Of a stretch of DNA of 43,392 nucleotides, positions 9,131 to 17,031 are shown in pieces. Position numbers and translations under genes: made by a program. The notes below the pieces were generated by a model, which worked only from the letters and a program-made list of their open reading frames with translations, was not told where the DNA came from and did not search any database. Position 1 is the first letter of the stretch; every line of letters begins with the position of its first letter. This DNA comes from UA16 sp965661575 (GTDB lineage Bacteria; Bacteroidota; Bacteroidia; Flavobacteriales_D; Sanyastnellaceae). The stretch is taken from NCBI GenBank assembly GCA_965661575.1, contig CBFIEJ010000018.1, positions 1-43,392 of the forward strand, written 5' to 3'.

Positions 9131-10279
9131 TTACGCGCGACGATCAAACTCAGCCTTCCACTGTTCAATCTCTGAATCGAGCAATTTCCGTCCTCTTCGC
9201 GCCATGACGACGCGAGCGGTTTGAATGAATTTATCGAATGTGTGCGTTTGCCATTCCGTGCCACCTCCCCACGAAAAAGGCGGAATGTGCTTTGGCTGAA
9301 ATCCGCTTCCGAAAACGTTGCATCCCGCTCCAACTATTGATCCCGTGTTGAACATGGTGTTGATTCCGGATTTGCTGTGGTCCCCCATGATCAACCCGCA
9401 AAACTGAAGGCCCGATTCATCAAATTGTTCAGTGTTTGGGTTCCAAAGCCTTACGAAGCTGTAATTGCTTTTGAGATTGCTTGTATTTGTTGCAGCACCA
9501 AGGTTGCACCAGTGGCCGATTACAGAATTACCGACGAATCCATCATGTCCTTTGTTTGCGTAGCCCAAAAACACAGAATTCGAAACTTCACCCCCAATTC
9601 GGCATTGGTCGCCAATGCTCGTCGGGCCGTAAATTTTGGATCCCATTTTAATGACGCTGTTTGCCCCAAGATACAGAGGTCCACGAATGTTACTGCCTTC
9701 TTGGATTTCGCTATCTGGGCCGAGCAGAACAGGGCCAGCCTCAGTGTTGATGGTGCATGCATTTGCCTTCGCACCCGGGGCGATGATCAATTGGTCAAGT
9801 GGGCCAATGACTTTTACATGATCCGGAAGGGGCGTTTGAGACGCGCGTCGGGCTCCCCATTTTTGTTCAACGGTTTCAATTTGTTTCGTGATCCAATCTC
9901 CTGCATGAGCAAAAAGTTGAGTGGGAGAGTTGATGAGTTCAGCATCTGTCACGAGTTGACGTTCGCCTTTGGACGTGACCGCATTCCATCGAAAAAGTGG
10001 GATATCGCCAAAATACAAATCAGCACCGACTGGAAGTTCTTGTAAGACCTTCAAAGATCGGACTGTAGGGAGCCATCGATCGTTTAATTCGCCACTCTGA
10101 AGAAGAGTCAGAACATTTTGACTGTTGTCCTGTTGTTCTTTATTGATGGCATCACTAGCGACCATAACCCAATATTCCGCGAGTGTAAGTGCCCCTATGA
10201 GTACGTTGCCGTTTGAGTGGGCAACTCCCAAAGGGTACATACATGAACTATCGTCATTGAAAAAGGTCAAATCCATCAT
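9131..10279 (-). CDS. GlmU-like sugar-1-phosphate nucleotidyl/acetyltransferase (Bacteroidota-type)
   Basis: 382-residue protein with a divergent N-terminal nucleotidyltransferase-like region (to about 150) and a left-handed beta-helix of hexapeptide repeats at about 175-330, including GPLYLGANSVIKMGSKIYG and IGHWCNLGAATNTSNLKSNY. This is the alternative GlmU family of Bacteroidota, thought to supply UDP-GlcNAc for peptidoglycan; the classical GlmU signature is absent. Two ATGs open the gene (10279, 10276). A perfect -7 box TATTTTTG lies 4 nt before the first ATG, supporting that start and suggesting a leaderless message. It is divergent from the MerR gene with 63 nt between start codons. Confidence 0.85.
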   Translation of the reverse strand: MMDLTFFNDDSSCMYPLGVAHSNGNVLIGALTLAEYWVMVASDAINKEQQDNSQNVLTLLQSGELNDRWLPTVRSLKVLQELPVGADLYFGDIPLFRWNAVTSKGERQLVTDAELINSPTQLFAHAGDWITKQIETVEQKWGARRASQTPLPDHVKVIGPLDQLIIAPGAKANACTINTEAGPVLLGPDSEIQEGSNIRGPLYLGANSVIKMGSKIYGPTSIGDQCRIGGEVSNSVFLGYANKGHDGFVGNSVIGHWCNLGAATNTSNLKSNYSFVRLWNPNTEQFDESGLQFCGLIMGDHSKSGINTMFNTGSIVGAGCNVFGSGFQPKHIPPFSWGGGTEWQTHTFDKFIQTARVVMARRGRKLLDSEIEQWKAEFDRRA

Positions 10280-10283
10280 GGCT

Positions 10284-10291
10284 CAAAAATA
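10284..10291 (-). promoter_or_regulatory. -7 box TATTTTTG for the GlmU-like gene
   Basis: On the minus strand the sequence reads TATTTTTG, an exact match to the Bacteroidota sigma-A -7 consensus TAnnTTTG, and is followed by AGCC and the ATG at 10279. The start of transcription should therefore fall at or beside the start codon. No clear -33 TTG is seen. Confidence 0.55.
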
Positions 10292-10342
10292 CACTTTGAG
10301 CGCCTTCCGTCTGACCGTTATGTCACGAATCCCGAATTCGCG

Positions 10343-11239
10343 ATGAAGGAAAGAGGCATAGCTCAGCAGTTTTCCATCAAAGATTTGGAACACTTCACAG
10401 GGGTGAAGTCGCATACGATTCGGGCTTGGGAACAACGCTACGATTTGCTGGTCCCCAAAAGAACGGCCACAAACATCCGATATTACAGTGGTGAGGATTT
10501 AAAGAAACTTTTAAATGTTTCTTATCTGATGTACCACGGGATGAAGATCTCGAAAATTGCCCAACTTGGAGACGCTTCGTTGCTCGAGAAGGTGAGTGAA
10601 ATACAAATGGCTGAAGGTGGATTAAGCGCGATCTTCTCACGAATGAAATTGAGCATGCTCAATTATGATGAGGCCGCCTTTCATCAACTGGTGGAGGAGC
10701 ATTCCTCTGAGTTCGGTTTGGAAAAGACCGTCCTCGATGTCTTTCTCCCGTTCTTATCACAAATAGGTGTCTTGTGGCTGACGAATTCGATATGCCCAGC
10801 ACAAGAACATTTTATCAGCCACTTGATGAGGCAGGTTTTGAATTCAGCGGTGGATTGTGTCAAGGATGAAATGAAAAGCGATGCTCCTGTTGCAGTGCTG
10901 TACCTGCCTGAACGCGAGATACACGACATCAGTCTTTTGTTCATCCACTTTCTTTGCAGAAAATACAGCATTCGCAGCATCTTCCTAGGTGCAAGCGTTC
11001 CCTTTGGGGATCTGCTCGGTGTGGCAGAGCAATTTCCAAATGCTCGATTTGTTGCATACTGCACAACATACCCGGCATCTTCCGAGGCCCAGGCTTACGT
11101 CGACTTAATCACCTCAGAATTTGAGGGGCTTGACAATAAGTTTCTGCTTGCCGGTAGAGTGTTCGAGGGTTGTTCATCAAACGACGTTGTAACTACGGTG
11201 ACCAACGGTTCAGAGTTAGCTTCAGTTCTATTTGACTGA
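10343..11239 (+). CDS. MerR-family regulator with CarH/LitR-type cobalamin-binding-like domain
   Basis: 298 residues. A MerR winged helix (about 9-78) includes the SHTIRAWEQRYDLL recognition block. A CarH-like four-helix bundle follows (about 85-175) with the conserved W-x9-EH motif (Trp145, Glu155-His156), then a Rossmann B12-binding-like domain (about 180-295) with E192-x-H194 of the E/D-x-H-x-x-G signature, where the Gly is Ser197. CarH proteins repress in the dark using adenosylcobalamin and release DNA in light; the residue after the Trp, His132 in Thermus CarH, is Leu146 here. It is followed by an ECF sigma gene, like LitR-LitS pairs. Binding of B12 or light sensing is inference. The ATG lies just after the end of a short spurious frame; no good promoter box is visible. 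Confidence 0.85.
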   Translation: MKERGIAQQFSIKDLEHFTGVKSHTIRAWEQRYDLLVPKRTATNIRYYSGEDLKKLLNVSYLMYHGMKISKIAQLGDASLLEKVSEIQMAEGGLSAIFSRMKLSMLNYDEAAFHQLVEEHSSEFGLEKTVLDVFLPFLSQIGVLWLTNSICPAQEHFISHLMRQVLNSAVDCVKDEMKSDAPVAVLYLPEREIHDISLLFIHFLCRKYSIRSIFLGASVPFGDLLGVAEQFPNARFVAYCTTYPASSEAQAYVDLITSEFEGLDNKFLLAGRVFEGCSSNDVVTTVTNGSELASVLFD

Positions 11240-11306
11240 TATATAGCTATTTAAGTAGATTCTTGGACGCTCATTTCCGTGGTTTATTTCACGACATGAC
11301 GAGAAA

Positions 11307-11392
11307 TGTTTAATCATTTTTGATAAAAGTTAAACAAAAGTTTGGTTGAATGGAAGTTTTGTTTAATCTTTGTCGGGAATCATTAAACAAAA
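11307..11392. promoter_or_regulatory. Operator array: two inverted TGTTTAA repeat pairs before the ECF sigma gene
   Basis: Four half-sites lie in alternating orientation: TGTTTAA (11307-11313) with TTAAACA (11330-11336), and the perfect 11-bp inverted repeat TTTTGTTTAAT (11357-11367) with ATTAAACAAAA (11382-11392) around a 14-nt spacer. A -7-like TAATCTTTG (11364-11372) lies inside the second pair, and the last half-site ends 4 nt before the ATG at 11397. This is the layout expected of a dimeric or tetrameric repressor overlapping a promoter, most simply the MerR protein encoded just upstream. Binding by that protein is inference. Confidence 0.6.
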
Positions 11393-11396
11393 TGTC

Positions 11397-11900
11397 ATGA
11401 GCACAATTGAATTCAACACTCTTCTCGTAACCAACCGATCATTCTTAAAGGGGTTTGCAATGGGATTCACTCGTGATGCTCAGGATGCTGAAGACTTGAT
11501 TCAAGATACAATGGTGAAGGCACTCCGATACAAGAAGAATTTCAAGGAGGGGACTAACATTAAAGGGTGGTTGTACACCATCATGCGAAACATCTTCATC
11601 AATAATTACAAGCGCAAGAAGTTTCAAAACACCATTTTGGACACAACAGACAACCAATACTACCTCAACTCAGGTTCCATGCAGTCTGATACCATCACCT
11701 CGGAAATCAACGAAAAAGACATCCACTCTGCAATTGATGGACTCAAATCTGACTTTCGCATTCCGTTCACGATGTTTCTCGAGGGCTTCCACTACGATGA
11801 GATTGCTGCAGAACTTAATATCCCAATGGGGACTGTGAAGAGCCGCATCTTCCATGCGCGAAAGAAGTTGTCTGCAGAACTGAGCGCTTTCCGAAACTAA
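11397..11900 (+). CDS. ECF-type RNA polymerase sigma factor
   Basis: 167-residue sigma-70 family factor. Region 2 runs from about 15 to 80 with the core-binding DAEDLIQDTMVKALRY and the GTNIKGWLYTIMRNIFIN -10 recognition helix; region 4 lies at about 110-160 with FEGFHYDEIAAELNIPMGTVKSRIFHAR as its helix-turn-helix part. There is no region 1 or 3, and no anti-sigma gene beside it. The ATG at 11397 is preferred over a TTG at 11370, because the upstream codons run through the operator repeat. Pairing with a CarH-like MerR suggests a LitS-like sigma factor, whose targets in other bacteria include carotenoid genes; those are not in this window. Confidence 0.92.
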   Translation: MSTIEFNTLLVTNRSFLKGFAMGFTRDAQDAEDLIQDTMVKALRYKKNFKEGTNIKGWLYTIMRNIFINNYKRKKFQNTILDTTDNQYYLNSGSMQSDTITSEINEKDIHSAIDGLKSDFRIPFTMFLEGFHYDEIAAELNIPMGTVKSRIFHARKKLSAELSAFRN

Positions 11901-11921
11901 GAAGCAACCATACTCTTTTTT

Positions 11922-11966
11922 GTGTTGTTCTGAGATTGTGGTATCATTACCATAGCAAAACAACAC
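11922..11966 (+). promoter_or_regulatory. Nested inverted repeat in the leader of the T9SS surface protein gene
   Basis: GTGTTGTT (11922-11929) pairs with AACAACAC (11959-11966), and inside it TGGTA (11939-11943) pairs with TACCA (11948-11952) around TCAT. The structure stops 3 nt before the ATG at 11970 and begins 22 nt after the sigma factor stop. It has no following T run, so it is not a standard terminator; it may be an operator or a leader hairpin that affects initiation. The sigma-dependent promoter of this gene would also have to lie here. Confidence 0.4.
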
Positions 11967-11969
11967 GGC

Positions 11970-14900
11970 ATGACTCGATTTTTTCTCTGCGCGTTTCATT
12001 TGGTTCTGGCGGGCTTCGTTTTGGTTGTTCAGCCGGCCAATGCTCAAATTGAAGTAGAGTCAGGTTTGACCCTTGATGAGTATGTGAACGACATACTCCT
12101 AGGCAACGGTATTCAAGCATTCAACATTACCTACCAAGGGGGGGACGAGCAGATCGGCTACCTGACAGGTGGCGACGAAGTGTTCTCCCTGTCTTCTGGT
12201 CTGGTTTTAAGTTGTGACGTAGCCCAAAACTTGGAGTGTCCCGAAGAATTTCTCGCTTGTGACGGATGCCTTGGCAACGGATTCAATGATCCAGACTTGT
12301 TGGATATTGCCAATTCCGTTCCTGCACTTATAGGTGAAACTTTCGCGGTAAACTCAGTCAATGACGGTTGTGTCTTGGAATTTGATTTCGTTGCTGCTGG
12401 TGATACTGTAAGTTTTGATTACGTCTTTGGCTCTGACGAGTATGAAACTTGGATCAATACCCAGTACAATGATGTTTTTGCGTTTTTCCTGAGTGGTCCT
12501 GGAATTACAGGTGACTATGAAAGCCCAGCGGCATTTCCAGGTGGCGCAGTCAATATTGCCGGTGTTCCGGATACAGATCCCAATCTTCCCGTGACCATTT
12601 CGTCTGTAAATTCGGGTACAAACCCGGAGTATTACGTGGATAACCAAGGCGGTACAGATGTGTGCATCAATGGTTACACCGTTCCTTTTACAGCTTCTTA
12701 TGAGGTTGAATGTGGTGAGACTTATCACATAAAACTTGCTATTGCAGATGGCAGCGACACTGCTTTGGAGTCTATTGTTGTTCTCGAGGAGGGATCATTT
12801 GAATCGAATGCTGTCGTGCAAATTGACTTGAGCATTGATGTAGGAGGTCCTGATGCGAATGTCATTTACGAGGATTGCGGAACAGCGACATTGAGTTTTG
12901 AGCGACCTGTAGAAACCATTCTGGACATTCAGGAAATGGTTTACATCAACTATGGAAATAGTGTTGCGACAAATGGCGTTGACTATGGTCAACCGCAGCC
13001 GGACGGTTCATTGTTGCCCTTGCCAGATTCTGTGGTGTTCGCACCGTTCGTAAGCATCGTTGAATTCCAACTCACTGCGGACATCGACGGCATTGACGAA
13101 GGGCCGGAGTTGGTCGAGATGGAAATAGAGAATGTCGCAGCTTGCAACGGAGGCGGCCTCACCACTTATTTCTCGTTTTTTGTAGCAGAGGAACCACCGC
13201 CCTTCGAAGTCGATGGTTTTGAAACGGAGATGTGCTTGGGCGATGCCATTGAACTAACGCCGTTGGTGAGCGGCGGTTATGGAAATTACACGTACGAGTG
13301 GCTTTGCGATGGCCAGATCGGAGCACCTTACTTGTTTGAACCGAATGTTGCCGGTCCATGGATGTGTGAGATCATTGTAGGTGACACATGTGGCATGCCG
13401 TCGGAGTCCGCTATCATTGAAGTCGAAGTACTGGAATTTGATCCGCTTGATGTGAATATTGTGGAGGAAACGATTCAGCTTGAGTGCAATGGATTGGTGG
13501 ATATCCAGGCTGTTGTAAGCGGTGGCTATGACATTGCGGCCGGAGGATTCTATGAATACGATTGGGAGGACCAAGACGGAAATAATCTGTTCGCCTCTTG
13601 GTTTGATCCATCATTATTGACTTTGAGTACTTGGCAAGATGCGGACCAAGTGGTTGTGACTGTTACGGATGCTTGCGGGATGGAGATGGCAGATAGTGTG
13701 GAGATTACTTACAACATACCCCCGATTGTGGTGACTGTCGATGAACAAGTGGATGTGCTTTGCAATGATCCTTTTACCATTACAGCAACTGCGACGGGGA
13801 CTGATCCATTCAATTACACTTGGCTGGACGGTGGAGCTTGGCTTGGCTGGGGCAATCCTTTGAATTGGGTGACCAGCACTGACGAAAGCATTGTGCTGGA
13901 AGTTAGTGACGCCTGTGGTCAAGTAGAATCTGTGGATATACAAATCACAGTAGATGCTCCAGAAGTTATTGTGAGTCTTCCTGATGGTTTAGTCGGTCCG
14001 TGTACGGAGGTGTTTAACCTCCAAGCGGAGGTTACAAGTGGCTCAGGTGGGTACCAATATTCATGGTTTCAGAACGGGATCAATATGAATGAAAATGGGA
14101 ACAACGTTGACGTCCAACTGGGTGAAACGGCCACATTTACAGTAAATGTGGATGATGGCTGTGGTCAAAGTGGTTTAGACAATGCTCAGGTGGTCATTGA
14201 TAACCCGCCATTGATCATTGAGCTGGGGCCGGATATCTACGGCAGTTGTGTGGATTACACATTGTTCCCGGTGGATGTCATCAGTGGAGCTGGGAATTAC
14301 CAGTACGAGTGGTTTGTTTCTGGAGAATCTTATGACGTGGATGAGGAAATTACAGTTCAGTCGTTTGTGACCATTCCCATTGATGTTGTCGTTCAGGATG
14401 GTTGCGGTGGCTTGACAACAGATTCATTGGTTTACCACATCCCCGATATTCCGATTGCGCTCGAAATCACGCCATCAACAACCATTTGTGCTGGAGATGG
14501 GATTTCTCTCGAAGCCCTCGCAATGGGGGGAGAGGAAGGGTTTACATACTTTTGGCCCTCCCTTGGAACATATGGTCCGATTCAATACATCACCCCCACG
14601 CAATCAGCGACTTACCCGGTCATAGCCACCGATATTTGTGGAGATGAAATGAATCTGGCGAGCACAGTAGAAGTGCAGTATTTGTTCAGTGATTTCACCG
14701 TGAGCGGAACAGAGGACAATGAGAATCGTTACACGTTCAGAGCAACACCCAATCCGCCAGAACCATATCCGGGAGCTTATGGCTATGATTGGAATTTTGG
14801 AGATGGTTCAACTTCTGACGAACCTATTGTCGTTCACGATTTCGACGGTTTGAGCGACTACACAGTGACCCTTGATGTCACGAGTTGGGCAGGTTGCATC

Positions 14901-15209
14901 AACCAATCTTTCACAGTTGTGAGAGGTCCTGTATTGCTTTATGTTCCAACCGCGTTTACTCCGAATAATGATGGTATCAACGACGCTTTCCAAGTGATTG
15001 GTGGACAAATCAAAGAGTATGAGCTTTGGATCATGAATCGTTGGGGAGAGATGGTATTTCACAGCACGTCACTGGATGATTTTTGGTTGGGTGATATGAA
15101 TGGTGGAACGCATTATGCCGAGAACGGGATTTACAATTGGATCATCCGACTGAAGGGGTTCGATACAGATGCTGAAGAGTATACAGGTACTCTTCAATTG
15201 ATGCGTTAA
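11970..15209 (+). CDS. Secreted multidomain surface protein with choice-of-anchor L domain and gliding-motility (T9SS type B) C-terminal domain
   Basis: 1079 residues. A signal peptide (about 1-25, ending PANAQ) is followed by a choice-of-anchor L type domain (about 28-280; FDYVFGSDEYETW is its hallmark). Next come repeated Ig-like modules with SGGYGNYTYEW-like motifs and paired cysteines (about 400-900), a PKD domain (YDWNFGDGSTSDEPIVVHDF near 930-950), and the C-terminal sorting domain beginning VPTAFTPNNDGINDAF and ending in TGTLQLMR. T9SS uses this tail to export and anchor large adhesins. It lies 69 nt after the sigma gene, so control by that sigma factor is possible but unproven. The domain order is typical of Bacteroidota adhesins or gliding-related proteins; ligand unknown. 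Confidence 0.88.
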   Translation: MTRFFLCAFHLVLAGFVLVVQPANAQIEVESGLTLDEYVNDILLGNGIQAFNITYQGGDEQIGYLTGGDEVFSLSSGLVLSCDVAQNLECPEEFLACDGCLGNGFNDPDLLDIANSVPALIGETFAVNSVNDGCVLEFDFVAAGDTVSFDYVFGSDEYETWINTQYNDVFAFFLSGPGITGDYESPAAFPGGAVNIAGVPDTDPNLPVTISSVNSGTNPEYYVDNQGGTDVCINGYTVPFTASYEVECGETYHIKLAIADGSDTALESIVVLEEGSFESNAVVQIDLSIDVGGPDANVIYEDCGTATLSFERPVETILDIQEMVYINYGNSVATNGVDYGQPQPDGSLLPLPDSVVFAPFVSIVEFQLTADIDGIDEGPELVEMEIENVAACNGGGLTTYFSFFVAEEPPPFEVDGFETEMCLGDAIELTPLVSGGYGNYTYEWLCDGQIGAPYLFEPNVAGPWMCEIIVGDTCGMPSESAIIEVEVLEFDPLDVNIVEETIQLECNGLVDIQAVVSGGYDIAAGGFYEYDWEDQDGNNLFASWFDPSLLTLSTWQDADQVVVTVTDACGMEMADSVEITYNIPPIVVTVDEQVDVLCNDPFTITATATGTDPFNYTWLDGGAWLGWGNPLNWVTSTDESIVLEVSDACGQVESVDIQITVDAPEVIVSLPDGLVGPCTEVFNLQAEVTSGSGGYQYSWFQNGINMNENGNNVDVQLGETATFTVNVDDGCGQSGLDNAQVVIDNPPLIIELGPDIYGSCVDYTLFPVDVISGAGNYQYEWFVSGESYDVDEEITVQSFVTIPIDVVVQDGCGGLTTDSLVYHIPDIPIALEITPSTTICAGDGISLEALAMGGEEGFTYFWPSLGTYGPIQYITPTQSATYPVIATDICGDEMNLASTVEVQYLFSDFTVSGTEDNENRYTFRATPNPPEPYPGAYGYDWNFGDGSTSDEPIVVHDFDGLSDYTVTLDVTSWAGCINQSFTVVRGPVLLYVPTAFTPNNDGINDAFQVIGGQIKEYELWIMNRWGEMVFHSTSLDDFWLGDMNGGTHYAENGIYNWIIRLKGFDTDAEEYTGTLQLMR

Positions 15210-15285
15210 GCGAATACGAGCACCGAAGAGTGGAAATTTGTCGAGGATTCCTGAGGACAAGTTGAAAACGATTTAATTTGCGGAT

Positions 15286-16611
15286 ATGAATCTGACCAAA
15301 GCAAAATCTCTTCAGGGACCATTTATCATTGTGACCTCTCTATTTTTTATGTGGGGTTTTATCACGGTGATGGTTGATGCCTTGATTCCTCGTTTAAAGG
15401 ATGTTTTTGAATTGACTTTTCTTCAAGCGGGACTTGTGCAATTTGCATGGTTCGCTGCTTATGGGATCTTGAGCATTCCCGGTGGTAATTTGATTGAGCG
15501 CATCGGATACAAGCGTGGGATTTTAACCGGGCTTGGACTCGCAGCCTTAGGTTGTCTTTTGTTTTACCCAGCGGCAGCTACACGTGTCTATGGTTTGTTT
15601 TTGCTGGCCTTGTTCGTTGTCGCTGGTGGTCTCACCATTTTACAAGTTGCAGCTAACCCATACATTTCTGTTTTGGGCTCACCAGAGCGAGCTTCGAGCC
15701 GATTGAATTTGGCTCAGGCCTTCAATTCCTTGGGGACGACCATTGCTCCAATCGTGGCAGCAAGCTTTTTGTTGAGCGATCAAATCTTGTCTGGTGACGA
15801 ACAAAGCCAACTCAGTCTCGAAGCCTTGGACATTTATCGTTCAGCCGAGGCTTCAGCTGTTCAAGGACCTTTTGTGGTCTTAGCTATGGCATTTTTGATG
15901 CTGGCGGTTCTCATTGGTGCCAGTAAATTGCCTCGAATTTTAGGCGCCAATAGTGAAGGAGGGTTGAAGGATGCTTGGAAGAATAAAACATTGCGCTTTG
16001 GCGCTGTTGCCATTTTTGTATATGTAGGAGCAGAAGTCGCCATTGGTTCTTACATGGTGGGTTATGGACTTGAATTGGGCGTTGGAGAGATCATCCGCGA
16101 CAATGCAGCTTTGTCCTCTATGGCTGGCTTAGCTGCGAGTATTAGAGGGATGTCACTAGAAGGCATCGATGCCAAAGGATTGATCGGAGCTTTGCTAACT
16201 TTTTATTGGGGTGGAGCCATGATTGGTCGATTTATCGGGAGTGCTATAATGCAGAGAATAGCTCCCAACAAGCTTCTTTCCTTCTTTGCTCTAGGGGCTG
16301 CGACAATGGTGGTGGTGAGTCTTCTGAGCTCAGGGGTGACTGCGCTTCTAGCCCTCCTAGCTGTTGGATTGTTCAATAGCATTATGTTTCCCACGATTTT
16401 CACGCTTGGTATTGGAGAGTTGGGGGATTTGAAGCCGCTGGGCAGCGGCATTCTGTGTACTGCTATAGTAGGTGGCGCTTTTATCCCGCCAGCAGTTGGC
16501 GCCATAGCTGATGGCTCTGGCTTTGCCGCTGCATTGGTGCTTCCTGTGGTTTGCTACCTCTACATTCAGTATTTTGCTTCAAAGGTGGCTGGCGAGAAGC
16601 GAAAGGCATAA
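15286..16611 (+). CDS. FucP/GluP-family sugar:proton symporter (MFS)
   Basis: 441 residues with about 12 membrane segments. The opening SLFFMWGFITVMVDALIP, the AAYGILSIPGG and ERIGYKRGI loop, and GGLTILQVAANPYISVLG followed by SRLNLAQAFNSLGT are hallmarks of the glucose/galactose and fucose proton symporters. The exact hexose cannot be told from sequence. A near-consensus box TTAATTTG (15273-15280) lies 5 nt before the ATG, which suggests a very short or absent leader. It stands alone on its strand: the preceding surface-protein gene ends 76 nt upstream and a small gene follows 148 nt downstream. Confidence 0.9.
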   Translation: MNLTKAKSLQGPFIIVTSLFFMWGFITVMVDALIPRLKDVFELTFLQAGLVQFAWFAAYGILSIPGGNLIERIGYKRGILTGLGLAALGCLLFYPAAATRVYGLFLLALFVVAGGLTILQVAANPYISVLGSPERASSRLNLAQAFNSLGTTIAPIVAASFLLSDQILSGDEQSQLSLEALDIYRSAEASAVQGPFVVLAMAFLMLAVLIGASKLPRILGANSEGGLKDAWKNKTLRFGAVAIFVYVGAEVAIGSYMVGYGLELGVGEIIRDNAALSSMAGLAASIRGMSLEGIDAKGLIGALLTFYWGGAMIGRFIGSAIMQRIAPNKLLSFFALGAATMVVVSLLSSGVTALLALLAVGLFNSIMFPTIFTLGIGELGDLKPLGSGILCTAIVGGAFIPPAVGAIADGSGFAAALVLPVVCYLYIQYFASKVAGEKRKA

Positions 16612-16660
16612 AGCCGAGTAGCACCGAAGATTTTGGCCGTTGGATTTGATAAGAATTGTA

Positions 16661-16688
16661 AAAAGGTTATGCACAATGACAACCTTTT
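16661..16688 (+). other. 8-bp inverted repeat downstream of the sugar symporter
   Basis: AAAAGGTT (16661-16668) and AACCTTTT (16681-16688) form a perfect inverted repeat around 12 nt, 50 nt after the symporter stop and 72 nt before the next small gene. It could be a weak terminator or a regulator site; the stem is AT-rich and only four T residues follow the last C, so I do not call it a terminator. The rest of 16612-16759 shows nothing else recognisable. Confidence 0.3.
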
Positions 16689-16759
16689 GGCAGGAAATGC
16701 TGTTCTTTCGCTAGGCGGAGCAGCTTTGTTTCGTATCTTAAGTACTAAAGACTACAGCC

Positions 16760-16903
16760 ATGGCTCGGAAAAAGCGATCAAAAGAATTGCAACCCAACAT
16801 TAAAGTACGACTTGATCGTCGAACAGTTATCACGGTGCGAGACGAGGAGAAACTTGCTTTTTGGAAGGAAAAGTACCCGGAATTGGAAGTGCTCGAGAGC
16901 TAA
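16760..16903 (+). CDS. Small basic protein, 47 residues, function unknown
   Basis: An ATG at 16760 opens a 47-residue frame to TAA at 16901-16903: a lysine/arginine-rich start (MARKKRSKELQP), a central basic beta-like stretch (IKVRLDRRTVITV) and an acidic/aromatic end (FWKEKYPELEVLES). The composition is protein-like and a strong terminator follows 57 nt after the stop, as expected for a real transcript. I do not recognise it. A nucleic-acid or ribosome-associated role would suit the charge, but that is a guess. Confidence 0.5.
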   Translation: MARKKRSKELQPNIKVRLDRRTVITVRDEEKLAFWKEKYPELEVLES

Positions 16904-16959
16904 TCCATTACCCAAATGAGTTGCACCTAGCAACAGACATTATCAGTTCTGATAGAAAC

Positions 16960-16988
16960 AAAAAAGCCGGATTCTCTCCGGCTTTTTT
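16960..16988. terminator. Bidirectional Rho-independent terminator
   Basis: A perfect 12-bp stem AAAAAAGCCGGA / TCCGGCTTTTTT closes a 5-nt loop TTCTC. The A and T runs let it work in both directions. It lies between the small plus-strand gene ending at 16903 and the minus-strand gene ending at 17032, and so supports both as transcribed units. Confidence 0.85.
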
Positions 16989-17031
16989 GTTGGCCTGTAA
17001 TCTGGCCAGTATAGATGAGGTGTTTCTCGCT

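Noticed and set aside
9377..10045. 222-codon plus-strand open frame
   Set aside because: It is fully antisense to the GlmU-like gene, whose hexapeptide repeats are clear; the product has no domain or signal.
15210..15285. Terminator after the T9SS surface protein gene
   Set aside because: No convincing stem-loop with T run can be found in the 76-nt gap.
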